A stretch of 64,000 nucleotides of DNA, from positions 393,705-457,704 of the forward strand of contig VWYX01000215.1 of the NCBI GenBank assembly GCA_013396525.1, written 5' to 3'. Made by a program: the position numbers and the translations under genes. This stretch comes from Chaetorhynchus papuensis. Lineage: Eukaryota > Chordata > Aves > Passeriformes > Rhipiduridae. Shown here piece after piece: positions 48,901 to 60,626 of this stretch. Position 1 is the first letter of the stretch. Each line of letters begins with the position of its first letter. The notes beneath the pieces are model-generated. The model had not been told where the DNA came from and made no database searches. It saw nothing but the letters and a program-made list of their open reading frames with translations.

Positions 48901-50599
48901 AAGCAATGGTTGGAAGAAAGAAAAAAGGCTCTTACCAATTTTTAATGTACCTGCATTAATGGCATGAAATGCTGGTTCTCTGTGTGTAGCTTTTATAGAG
49001 ATTGTTAACATCCACTCCTAAGAATGTCTTCCTGAAGTACCCACTGGCCCTTCATGATTCTTCCTGTACTGCTGGAGAGATATATTAATGAACAAAGAGG
49101 AGCTCCTATCAAAGATAAGTATTTTCTCCCTGCTGAAGAAAAAAAAATTGGCTAATTGAACTCCTTGGAGTAGTTTTTGTGCCTACTGCATATAATCATG
49201 CATCATTATCCAAAAGGGGCAGGGGCCTGAATGAGCTGATTCCCTTTAAAACAATGTCATTATTTCCAAGTACACTGTCTGATCAAGCTAAAGTCACTCT
49301 TTGAGGATAACAAGCCATGTACCATCTACTACATTAATCCACATCAATAAGCCTGAAGATGCAGCTCAATACCCGTATTTACTCATGTTAATATAACTTT
49401 GTTATATTACTTTTGTAAGAAGTGTTACTTACAATGTGTTTCATCTTGATTAATAACTGTTAGGAGGAATAATACAGCTTAATCTATGATTTATATCCAA
49501 AAAAGATAGTTTACAATTTAGGTAATAACAGATGGTTAAATCCAGGTCACGAATCATTCTGCAAAGGATAAACTTGAATGGACTTCCACTTCTAGTTGTG
49601 CTTTGTGAGAATTACTACTAAAATTGAATAATGGTTGAATTAACCACTGCAGACATTTTAATCCTTCTTTCTCTTTTTGCAAATGGACTGTCAGCAAGGG
49701 ATGGGTTTTTATTATAATAAGGGAGTTACTACCATTTATAATACAAGAAAGCTGTTGACCCAAAGTGTTACTTAAAGCACACTAATTTTACTGAATGCTT
49801 TAATGGTGGAGAAGATATGCTGACAAATACTTTGATTGGCATTCCTTGCTAGGAACTTTGGAAGTGTGAGACCAAGATTATCGGTAGGGCTCTTGCTCAG
49901 TTTTTGTAGCAATCCCAGAGAGAGATCAAGAAATTCTGCCTGAGAAACTGTGCTTGGGATGGTATTTCACCCAACAGACTTGATGGTTTGAAGAAGAACA
50001 GCATCAAATGTTCCTAACAGGATTCCTCCCACACCAGCCCTAGAGGAGGAGGTGTGAACCCAGCGTGCCCCCTTGCCCTCGGCAAACCCCGGCACCTCTG
50101 TGGATATGCCCATGTCCCGGCTGTCACTTGTGGACAGGCAGTGCCCCAGCACTGTGTGTGGCTGTGGGCTCTGCACGCTGCTGGGCCAAAGTGCACATAA
50201 ATCCAAACAACAGAGAAGAACTTTTTGGTTTTCTTTATGAATCAAGTCATTGAAAAGGCATTCTTTTCATAAATCGCTTTTACTCTTTTATAATTTCTCT
50301 TGACAATAATTCTTGGTGAGTATGCAGATAACAACAACAAGGCAAGCTTAATATTCACTCAGACTTAATCAAATAGGTCATATAGTCTTCATTTTACCCA
50401 TTAAAATATTTTCATTTATAAAAATTAATCTAAATATAAATATTAACACTAAAGATTGAATTCACTTGATGACAAAATAATTCTTTGTGTGCTATAACAT
50501 ATGCTTTTATGATTTTTTTAAAACAGTAAATTATATCTTTGCACGTATTTGGCACGATAAACATTTGTAAAAATTCAAATGCCTTAGAGCAGGTGGGAT

Positions 50600-50632
50600 T
50601 TTTTTTTAAGTTTTTTTTTTTTTTTTTTTTGC
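50600..50632. repeat. interrupted poly(T) tract
   Basis: Two T runs (9 and about 22) are separated by 'aag', within a 700-bp AT-rich block (50270-50970). There is no gene. Confidence 0.85.
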
Positions 50633-51002
50633 AATGCCTACACAGTACACATTTGTCTGTCAAAGAAGACTGAATATTTTAACATTGTAACACGATAATA
50701 GTTGCTTTTCATGCCTCTTAAGGAAAACAACCTACTCCAAACTTTGTTGGCTTGTTTAAATCACACTAACAGAACAAAAAGCCAAAGAGTTATTCTATTA
50801 AAATTAGTCATTTCTGTATTGATATTACATACACAATATTAGTTATTATTTATTAGACGAATATGCAGACCAACCACCATTAATGACATTTCATAACACG
50901 CATACCTGCATAAACCAGAACCTGGGAATGTATTGTATACATACACAAGAACAGTCAATGGAGGAGGAAATTGAGTAACAAAAAAAAATTACTAGGCATC
51001 CT

Positions 51003-51085
51003 ACTCTGTTTAATCTCCTTTACTGGATTGCATATATAAATAAAATCTATTTGTTTTATATATATATTTATATATTAAACAGAGT
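51003..51085. repeat. AT-rich palindrome / hairpin
   Basis: A perfect 12-bp outer stem (ACTCTGTTTAAT at 51003-51014 and ATTAAACAGAGT at 51074-51085) encloses an AT-rich interior with a second stem (51033-51045 with 51054-51066, 11 of 13 paired). It lies just past the farther candidate MYRIP poly(A) site. Confidence 0.85.
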
Positions 51086-51256
51086 GGGCCAAATTCTTCC
51101 CTCACATGTGTGCAAACCAATTTCAGAGAATTAGTATTGTGTGAGAGTAAAAGAAGGCCTAATTTCACCCAGAATAAACACATTGGGTCAGATCTTGGGC
51201 AGATGGAAATTCTTTGAAGGGATGGAGTGACACTTACAAGTGGGAAGATGGTTGTA

Positions 51257-53003
51257 TTTATTCCAAGGGTTCCTCACATGCAGCGGGATATCAGAGGACT
51301 GACAAGCTAGATGTCAAATGTGGATGGCAGATTTGCAACTGGCACTGTTTTTCCAATCAACCCATCCAGCCATTCCTTGTCTTCCCCACTCAAGCCCCTA
51401 AATCCAGCCAAGTCAGGAAATTTGCCCGGTTTTGCTTGTATTTGCCCAATCACAGACATTTCATGGCCTGGTGTCCCAGGGAACTGCTTTCCTGCTGCAT
51501 GGCAGGCAGCGTGTGGCACTCTGCTCGTGGGTGTTCACTGGGAGCCCAGGGAAAGAAGGAACTCTCCTCCTTCCTGGTACCCACAGCTCCTGGGAGAGCT
51601 CACCACTCCTTAATGCTGAGGGGGAACTTGCCAGCCCATGCCTTCCTTCATAGCACATTTCACATCAACCCCATCTGCTCTTGGGTACCTGCTCTGCAAC
51701 TGGTGTGGAAGGTAAGGGATTCACTGGCTTATCACCTCCTCTGACTACCTTCTTTGTATTCCTCAGAGCAAAAAATACCACAAATTGGCAATGTTCTCCC
51801 ACAAAAGGGTGAGAGGGACACCCTGTAAGCAGCATCCTCCCTCCTGGGCATCTGCTGAAGGGCCTTCTAGTTTGACTCACCTGTTAAGGGTCTCAAGAAA
51901 TGAAAGAAGGAATATTACTATTCACAATCCAATTCAGAATGGTCCAGTGGTAATGGGGTGCATGTGGCACCAGCAACAGGACCCAGCTATTCTCTGGGGG
52001 CTCCAGACTAGTACAGGAACTGATGTCTGGGCTACATTTGCCTCCTTCTCAGAAACACCAGTAAATGTCAGAAAGGAATCTTTTGCAAGCTGCAGCCACC
52101 CTACAACCACTAGTCAGTCAGCAGAGATCTCATCCCCAATGCTTTCACTTCCTTTTTCCAATATTAAAGGTTTGGACAGAATTTATTCTGAACTACAGCA
52201 TGGCTGGTCACCACCAAGTGGACAATGCTGCCAAGAAGAACGAGACATACGAAGGTGTTGGCTTCTTTAACTGTGTTCAGATGTTTCCAGACACTGGGAT
52301 CATAACTCAGCAGACATCTGGTCCACATGTGTGGCCACCAGTTTCTGATTCAGCATGACACCCCTGCTGCCTAGAGCAATATCCCTAGCTCTGGAGCTGG
52401 AACATTCAATCTGAGAAATGTACTCTCAGTAAACAGAGAAGTCTTCCTCCTCCTACCAACCCTCCCAAGGCTTCCACTGACTCCCTGGGAGCAGAGCGAG
52501 GTACACAGATTCTCCTCTCCCTCCACGCAGCTGAAAAGCAGCACACACTGCACAGAGTTGTTCTTATTGCTCGACAAGACAGATGCCCACATGAATAGTA
52601 AGAGGCCAGCAAATATGGATCACAGGTCTGCTTTGGCAGATTAATTGGCCTATAATTATGACTGATTGAGTGTACAAAAACATACTGCAGTTTAAAGACA
52701 ACATAATTTAGTACAATCGATAGGGAGAAAAAGTGCATCTTAAAATGTGGAGCCTTGCTTTTGAAACATAGCATCCTGTCTAGAGTCCTCTGAGAACTTT
52801 AAGGCAGAGTTTCCTGTAGCAGACCACAATGCTGAAGACTTGGACAGCTTTCTCAGTGAGGTATCCAAATGAAGCCCTATAACTGAGGCTCTGTGGGTTC
52901 TTGAGGGTCCATTTTCAGCTGGACATACACAATGGCTGTTAAGAAAAGGCACTCTAGTGTACAGCCTTAGGCAGTGTGTTATTGGCAGTAGGGAAGTGTA
53001 AGT
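51257..53003 (-). other. MYRIP: probable MYRIP 3'UTR with two candidate poly(A) signals
   Basis: AATAAA on the minus strand occurs at 52182-52187 (about 820 nt after the stop) and at 51257-51262 (about 1745 nt). Either could end the transcript. Several open frames on both strands (for example 51214-51744 plus) have no recognisable domain and are probably chance frames. Confidence 0.5.
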
Positions 53004-53036
53004 TTAGTACATCACAGCAGATCCTATAGCAGGTTC
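53004..53036 (-). CDS. MYRIP: MYRIP terminal coding exon (EPAIGSAVMY, stop)
   Basis: Ten codons plus TAA (complement of 53004-53006) follow the acceptor ctttcctgtag. The ending EPA..SAVMY matches the C-terminus of vertebrate MYRIP from memory. Confidence 0.93.
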   Translation of the reverse strand, partial: EPAIGSAVMY

Positions 53037-56000
53037 CTACAGGAAAGAAAAAAACATGAGTGAAGGACTAAACAAGCCTGCTGAAGAACAGAGCCAGGTC
53101 CTTTCCCTTCTCACCTCCCCACATATTTCCCACATACCCTGTGGCAGACTGCTTTGGGACAGTCAGCTTTTTTCCTTATCCTTCTATGGCTGCTGTAGAA
53201 GAAATGACTGACAGCTGTCCTGGGTGTCCTGAGTGAAGCCTCTTTGTTCAAACCCTGCAGAGCCAATATGTGACCTGTCTACCCCTTAAATTCCACCTAG
53301 GTAACCTTTGAACATTTCTCAGCAATTAGTGAAATTCAAGGTGACTCTCACCTGCCAAGTTACAATGTGCAGCTGGTTCTGTGAGGGTCTGGTTCAGAAG
53401 TCTGAAATGCAGGGGATGACAAATTTATTTATTCTTTAAAAAATAAGGGTAGCACATTCCTGGAGACCTGGCAGCCAGGCTACATTATCACAGGCTGACA
53501 TTCAGGAGCTGCTATTCTATGGTATATAGTCAGACATCTTCCAGGACACTGGTCATATTTGTTCCTCAAACTATCAAAAAAAAAGATTTCTGAAGATGCT
53601 GAGATACAGCTGCCTACGCAGATAGCACTATCTCTCTATTTAACAGCTTTTAACAGAATTTTGAAAACATTTGTTTACCATTAAGTCCTTGGCAGTGCTT
53701 TTCCTTTCTTTAGTTCTTTGTGTTAGAGATCCTTGAAGCATGAAGTTTCTGTTAAACGTTCTGACAGTGGTTACTGGAGAACTATCTATTTTTTCACCTG
53801 GGTAAAATACAAAAGGGGAGATTTTTCATGTAAGAGATTGAAGCAGATATAAAAATACTTCTGAAGAGTCACAGCTTCTAGAGAGATAAAACTTTCCCTA
53901 AGATGTATGAGGAAAGCTGGATTTAATTTAAATTAAAACCAGCAGGCTGTGGTACTCTAAATTTATTAAAGTTTGAGGCTATGTCAATCAGTGGAATTAC
54001 AAAAGAATAGTGCAGTGAACCAAGCCCTAGAATTGTCAGAGATGAAGCACTGCAGAGCTAAAAAACCCCAATAAAAATCCACAAAAAATCTTGAAAGAAA
54101 AAACCCACTTGATTTTATAAAGACATTTCACAGCCATTGTCTGACATACCAGGAACATTGCTGAGCCACTTCATATGGACTGAAATCAGCAAATATAGAC
54201 ATTAATGAGGTGGTGGTTTGTGGAGGGTGACAGCCGGCTTTTGGCAAATGAAACACTACAGCCACTTGGGTCTCACAAAGTAACCCCAGCCACACTGGAG
54301 CAGCAGCACCCCTCTTGCAGGGCAAGTATTCAACATTCCTCAGCCTTCTGCCTCTGCTCTTGTTTACTTGTCACTGTCACAACTTTCACTGAAGAGAAAG
54401 TGGTGATGCTTTTTAATGTGACAAAGGGGTATTTTATATAATACAAGTACGTGGAAAATGAGGAGGATGGGACAGTCTATTAGGCTTTCTCTGTTCATTT
54501 CATAACTTAAACTTTTCCTTACTTTGCTGACCTGTACATTATACTGAGTCTTAAAAAGAGAGTCTCTCTCTCTCTCTCTCTAATTCATATAACAATTTAA
54601 GCGCACCTTTTATTGGTGGAGCTGGAAGTTTCCTCCTCTGCTGTCTTGATGTGTCTATTGTATGCATCTGTAAACAACACATGTGCATTACTCAACTCCG
54701 TTATAGAGAAAGAGGCAAGATTTCCCCAATGTATTTTTGAACATAATGTTCTGGCACCTGGTTTGTTTGCTTTTCATCCCGTTTCCTTGTCAGGCGAACA
54801 CAGGGAGCCACGTTCAAGCCTGCAACAGTGAGAGCTGATATTCTGCTCTCAATATCTGAAATCTTCAAAGAAAATAAAAGAGAGAGACAGACAGATGGGG
54901 AGGGGGGAAAAGAAGTTTTAAAATTACTGTGGATGCCACTACTAAAATATAACCCTCCCCCAGTAAAATCCTCTTTAATAAGAAAATACAAACAGATGGC
55001 TAACTGCTTCAGCAATTCTGACACTTTCCTGCATTCTTTAGTCCTGACATTAAAAGGAGCTTAATTTGTTAGTAAAAATGGAGTAAAAGAACAATCCAAC
55101 CTACCTTATGACTCCAAGGAAGAGGCATTTTACTCCTTTTGAGGAAAAAAAAAAAAAGGAGCAGAGAAAACCTGCATCTGCTATCTCCCAATTACCTTTA
55201 GCTGCATAATCCCAAATTCATTCAAGCTGTGTTTTTCAAAGGCTACATTCAAAGAATGACTGTGGGACACATTTCCTAACTCAATATTAATTTCATACAC
55301 ATGCAAAGTACATCCTCTGTCACAAAATCTAAACATTTGATCTTAAATATTTATAGTTCAAATGTATATGCATATTAAACACAAGCATGAATAAATGCAG
55401 GCACACACTCTATGAAAATACTGAATGGAAAACAAATTGCCAGGGGAAAGTAGTCTGATATTGAGAGTAGTGGAAACAAGAACTGACAAAGAGAAAGAAG
55501 AATCAGAGAAGTCAGACATATAACCCAGCTCCTGATTCACAATGACACCTGAAGCCACAGTTGGGTTCACTCTGCAGAAGTTCTTCCATTGGCTTCCTTG
55601 CATAGCTTAGGCCTCTCTCTTTCTCTCTGTCATCCCCATTAACAGATTTACTCTAAAATAATGACCAAAGCCAACAAAACACCACTGCCAGTTTGCCAAG
55701 TAGTGCAACAATGCATTTCTGACATCAGAGATATGTCAGGCTCTCAGATCTTTGCTCAGTCCTGAGCTGAGCATGCTTCCACTGAGTAAAATCACCAGGT
55801 ACTTCTCATTAAACCCTGACACAGGCAGGTCAGGGTGTCTTGCTGGGTACAGACTGGGCAGTGAGCTGCAAGCCATGTCAGCCCCTTGAGTTCTGGCAGC
55901 GTTATCTTGTTCAGCTTTTAGCACCAGATCACAACGTGCTCTGAGCCCTGGACTTCCTGGAGCCCACTCGAGTGGTGCTAGATCACAGTGCCCAAGATTC

Positions 56001-59000
56001 CTTTCCTTTGGCTGGGACAGCACCTAAATCCCACGGCAGGCATGCAAGCCCTAGGCTATGTGCTTGGCTCGGCCTCTGGCTGCCGTTGGCCTTTGTTGGT
56101 AGAAAGCTGCCAACCCTGGCATCTTTTGGGAAGTGCTTTACAAGTTGCTGATTAGATAAACTGCCTCAGACTCTATCCCCAGTCTGACCAGGGCCATGTG
56201 CATAACACAGAGCACACCATGGGAGCTGCCTGGCAGCAGGAGCACTCCAGCATTAGTATTGCAGTAAGAGGCTGCTGCACTCCCATGTCCAAAACCAAGC
56301 TGAGGGAAGAAGCAGACAGACATAGTACATCTGGCTGGGCTGAGCTACTCAGCTCAGTTATGCTCTGCTCAGCTCGTGTGATGCCGTCAGCCTCCCTAGC
56401 TCATCAGACTACGGCAGTACAAAAGAATATCCAAAGCATGTACAGTGAGGTGGGTGTTAGGCAAGGCAGTGCAACACCTGCAGATGGAGAAGAGCTGCTG
56501 TCCTCACCTGAAGCTCTGCGTGATGAACCTGGGCAGCTGCTGTGGCCACCTGATCCTCCAGATCAGCCAGCTCAGACTCCTCAGTAACACTGTTGATCTT
56601 GCGTGCGGCGTCTTCCAGGTTGGTCAGCTGCCCCTCCAGCCCATACACTGTGCTGGCTGTCAGGTACACCTGCAGGGCCAAGGCAGGGACAGGTGTCAGT
56701 GACTTCTGGTTTGTGGGCATGCAGGTTTGAGCAGACTGCCTTTTCCATCATACCCGCAAGCTTCCCGGCTTGCTAGCCCACCACGGGGAGATTCACCTGG
56801 CAGAGGAAAGTCGTGGGGAAATAATCGGGAAAACACGCATCCACAAAGAGAAGGGACGAACGAGGTGGCTGCATTACAGATTTCATAGGTGCCACAATGG
56901 TACAAACCAGATTTGTTCCAGACTGATTGGCAAAGAAAACAGTTGAAAAGTTGGCTTTTTTATTATTGATATTCAATCGCATAACACCCTCATCTACAAT
57001 GGGAAGTCAACAGATTATGCCTCACATAAATCTGTGTTTCTTTAAACCCACTTAAATGCCTTCTGGCAGTAAAAACTGCATGAATAACTGCTCAGCAGCA
57101 AACAGTTGTTAACTTCCTATGGAGTAAATGTGCTTATATTTGTAATGATTTTCCATCCCATCCTGCTCTCACCCAAATATACAACGGGCAAAACCTTCCC
57201 ACTTCCTGGGCCTTTGAGTGAATCTGTGGAGGATCAATAGGCTTATTTGGGCTACATAAGAGAGAATTACTGACTTTATAATTCAGAGTTCTTCCCTAAA
57301 AATGAACAACTCTTAATATTTTGGCCCACTTCTGGTATCTGTAATGACAGCTAAAGGTTTCATTTCCCATTCAGTTCCTCAGAGCAGTAATTAGTGATAC
57401 ACTGTGTTTTATTGTTTCTTTTCTTTCACAAAACACCCTAAGGTACATGGCTGGATGGAGGTCACTGGTTTACAGAAAAGGGTAATTTTCAAGCATTAGC
57501 TTTTGACATCTGTGCTTCAAATTGTGCAGAACCACATGAAAATACTGCACTTTCTGCCTATTTACTCATTAGCCGATATTCTTGTTTCCATGAGGCTGGT
57601 AACAGCACAGTGGAAATGAAATACATATTCTTATTTCCCCTACTGTAATAGCAGTAAAGAGCATGTTGCTACAAACCCAGCATGAATTAAACATGGCTGT
57701 GGCTGACTTCATGGTTCAAGGGGCAAGCAAACAGGATCTGAAGCAGATCCTTGAGCTAATACCTTCATTTCATACGTCTTCCCCTCCAGTCATTATATCT
57801 GCCCACAATTCCTGGATCATTCAGTTCTTTGACATAAGAGGTATTCAAATAATTTAAGGCAATATTCTGACTTTATGGATCAAACTGGTGGAGAGTGACC
57901 AAATTAAAATTTGTTTACTTTTTATTATTTTTCTACTTCATTAGTGTTTCTTAATTGCTTGCAACAGTTTTCTTTTTTCTTTGTGTCAGGTGTAGATAGG
58001 TTTTTTTCATGATTGTGACTTTGCTAAGAAACAAAATCACTACATCTGTACAAACTGCATCTTGTAAGAACACATTCTAACTGCAGGCATTAAATCTTTG
58101 AAAAACATACCAAAAGAAGTAAGTAATCTGTTGTAAGATCTTTGCTGAAGTACCTGGAGACACAGGTGGTCCCTAAAGTTAACATGATGATTTAAGTAGA
58201 AATGCTCCTGTTTTTGTGGGGTTTAATTATTCCTTCCATTCATTTAAATGATACATCTTTTAAGTATGACATACCACAGGCAGTTCAGATTAAATGGCGA
58301 TTTTTTTTAGATTTCCCTGTCACATCTAAAAGCTTAGAGAAAGAAGAAATAGGACATTTTGAACAGAAGCATCTTTAGAAAGTTAAAGAAAAGATGCATT
58401 TAAGTGCTGTGGCAAAAAACTGCACAGTAAGATGTCCTTTCGAAGAGGTGAAAAATAAATCTCAAGAAAATGGGACGGATAGAAAAATGTGAGAAAGGAA
58501 GGTCATCAATGTTTCTGTAACTCAATTCAGCCCCTACATCTGTGAAATGATAATGAACATTTTCCAGCTGAATCTGAAGAAGATATTTTTCTAAAGAATA
58601 TTCTCTTTACCTGAACAATTGTTACACTTCCAAACAGCAATGGTGTCCTTGCAGGTCTCCCCTAAATGATACCCTTATTCATACATTCACATTTAGATTG
58701 TGGAGACTTATTTTACCATCATTTAGGTATGTACAGCTTCCAGAAAACCCCAAAATTTTGCTGTCACAGATGGCCCTATATTCTCCACACTGCTGCATGC
58801 ACAGTCCTCAAAAAGCTAGAGAGAGCAAAAATGAACAAAGTGTTTATCAACATCCAGATCCTCTTGCAGAAGCTGCTGCAAAGAGCATGTGGTTCATGTA
58901 AATACGGCCCCAGCTGCAATGGGAAAAGTTATAGTTTCCTGGATTTCTAAAGGGTCTTTACCATGGACTGTGATGGTGAAATCCTGAAACTGAAATTTTT

Positions 59001-60626
59001 GCCACCTACTTCATGTCCTGTGTGGGACAGAGAAAGATAGACTGTGGGGACACAGCAAGGCTGAGCTGGATATCTTGTGAGTTCTGCAGAGAACTGGGAG
59101 AAGCTAAACCAGAGATGCTGCAGTGAGGGTGATGACAAAGCAAGAAATGCTCTGCCTCCGTGCCCAGTGTCTGCTCAGTGAGAAATGCTTGGCCCAAATG
59201 AATGATTGGAGGTCACAGCTCCACAGATGCCAAAGCTCCACACCGCTGGGAGGGATTATCAGAGTGCAACTGGGGAAAAAAACATGCACCTTAGGTAGTT
59301 TACAACACCATTCTCCAAAAAAAACCCCAAAAACCAGTGGGAGCAGATTTCCCCAAATTGCTCTATGTCTTGCAGAATTTCTTAGTTCTTCTGAAGATGT
59401 GGTCCAGCCTGGACTTGGATTTTTATTCCATATTCACTCTCCTACCAGATGAATTCTGTGGTGTTTGGAGCTAGAACACTTCAGTATTTCATGAGAGAGG
59501 GAGTCCAGTGCCGGGACTGGCTTTTAGTGCCATAGAATATCTTCCACTCAGTTCTTAGCCTGGTGATGCTGTGGAAGTGTGTTTTTGTGGAGGAAACTGA
59601 TTTTATCTCCTAAGAGGAGATTCTGTCTGAAAACTTTCTGGGGCTAAAGAAAACCAGGATTTGTTTTCTTGAATTGATCAGGATGTTATAACGGGACAGT
59701 GCAGATTCCTATGAGATCTTTAAGAGCTCCTAATGAAGGGAAAGATCATTGAAATGTAATCACTTAATGTGGAAAGAAGAGAAAATTGAAAGTTACAGAT
59801 GTATCAACTCCATTAAGTGGATTCACAAAAATTTCCAACAAGTAGTGACTTCCCTCTATAATTCAGCGTTGTACTTTCTCCTGCAGATGACAGGTACTTA
59901 TGAAAAAAGATGGATGATTTGGACATGGACAAACAAATGTTTGTTTAATTCCGATTCTCCAGCCTGCTCTTTCTAGCAGTGCAGGAGGCAGCTCCATCTC
60001 CCTGGGTGCTCAGCACAGTGTGCTGGGGATGTGTGGGGCGAGGAGGAGCTTCTCCACCTCTGTGTGACTGGGGACATGCTTTCCCCACCTGCCCTTGGTG
60101 TGATGAGGCTGTGCTGACACTGGGAGATGTGTGGTTTCAGCCAGACATGGCATAGCCACACAGCCACAGGGGTTTGGAAGGCATAAGTGAGCTTTTGAGA
60201 TAGAGTTTCTAAATTTAGTTGTAAACCCCAAAGCATCCAACTCCCCCTCCCCTCAATACTTTAAAGTACATATAAAAAAACCCCACCAACACAGCTAAGC
60301 ACTGCTAAAACATGATTTTTTGTTGTTTGTGTATTTGTTTAAAAACGCCAAATGAATTTTGAACATCCACTGATGCTGCCCATGTGCTTTCCCTTTTGAG
60401 TTGGTGCACACACACAGGTGCACTCGCTCACACATGGGACTCTTTCACATACTGATTCATGGCCTTACATTTTCTTCCAGTGTGGTGAGCTGCTCATCGA
60501 GTCTGACAGGATCTGTGCCCAGCGGGAGGGTTCCTCTTCCTCTGTCCTGACTGTCATCTGGGAAATCGCAGGGATCGGTGGATTCTGCTATCAGTTCTTC
60601 AGTGGCATTGATGACTTTCAGGACTT
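53004..60626 (-). CDS. MYRIP: MYRIP (myosin VIIA and Rab interacting protein, Slac2-c), C-terminal six exons, partial
   Basis: The exons are 60626-60469, 56669-56508, 54862-54758, 54667-54607, 53797-53679 and 53036-53004 (638 bp), all in compatible phase and ending TAA. Together they encode about the last 213 residues, including EVLKVINATEEL, RLDEQLTTLEEN, VYLTASTVYGLEGQLTNLED, LEDQVATAAAQVHHAELQ, ISDIESRISALTVAGLN, SRQQRRKLPAPP and the C-terminus EPAIGSAVMY. MYRIP is a Rab27 effector of about 860 residues. Its N-terminal Rab-binding domain and middle myosin-binding part must lie beyond the right edge. The C-terminal part seen here corresponds to the actin-binding region, with heptad-like coiled-coil segments. 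It links secretory granules and melanosomes to myosin VIIa/Va and cortical actin. It is convergent with PRLH2. Confidence 0.95.
53679..53797 (-). CDS. MYRIP: MYRIP penultimate coding exon (EKIDSSPVTTVRTFN ... KDLM)
   Basis: This 119-bp exon completes a split Gly codon and adds 39 codons. The acceptor is tattttacccag and the donor ATG|gtaaac. It aligns with the human segment KTFNHNFILQG (here RTFNRNFMLQG). Confidence 0.92.
54563..54581. repeat. (TC)n microsatellite in a MYRIP intron
   Basis: A pure TC tract of about nine units lies just downstream, in MYRIP sense, of the 61-bp micro-exon's donor. Confidence 0.9.
54607..54667 (-). CDS. MYRIP: MYRIP micro-exon (MHTIDTSRQQRRKLPAPPIK)
   Basis: This 61-bp exon has 20 codons plus one base. 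The acceptor is ttgtttacag and the donor G|gtgcgc. It encodes a basic, Pro-rich linker that matches the human wording TIDTSRQQRRKLPAPP as I remember it. Confidence 0.92.
54758..54862 (-). CDS. MYRIP: MYRIP exon (ISDIESRISALTVAGLN ...)
   Basis: This 35-codon, phase 0-0 exon lies behind the acceptor ttctttgaag. The donor CAG|gtgcca is weak and the following intron is only 90 bp. Retention would add 18 residues and then a stop. Confidence 0.93.
56508..56669 (-). CDS. MYRIP: MYRIP coiled-coil exon (VYLTASTVYG ... HHAELQ)
   Basis: This exon is exactly 54 codons, phase 0-0. The acceptor is ttggccctgcag and the donor CAG|gtgagg. LEDQVATAAAQVHHAE is the Slac2-family helical motif shared with melanophilin. 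Confidence 0.96.
60469..60626 (-). CDS. MYRIP: MYRIP exon (EVLKVINATEEL ... RLDEQLTTLEEN)
   Basis: This 158-bp exon starts in phase 1 (two bases, then 52 codons). The acceptor is acatatctacag and the donor AAT|gtaagg. It carries a Pro/Asp-rich linker followed by the start of the coiled coil. It is the most upstream MYRIP exon I find in the window. Confidence 0.93.

Larger units (their letters stand above)
48925..51256. other. spacer between convergent PRLH2 and MYRIP 3' ends
   Basis: No gene is seen. The sequence is AT-rich, especially 50270-51090, with the poly(T) tract and the AT palindrome. Confidence 0.5.

Noticed and set aside
51214..51744. 176-codon plus-strand open frame
   Set aside because: Lies opposite the probable MYRIP 3'UTR, has no domain, and is typical of chance frames in GC-richer sequence.
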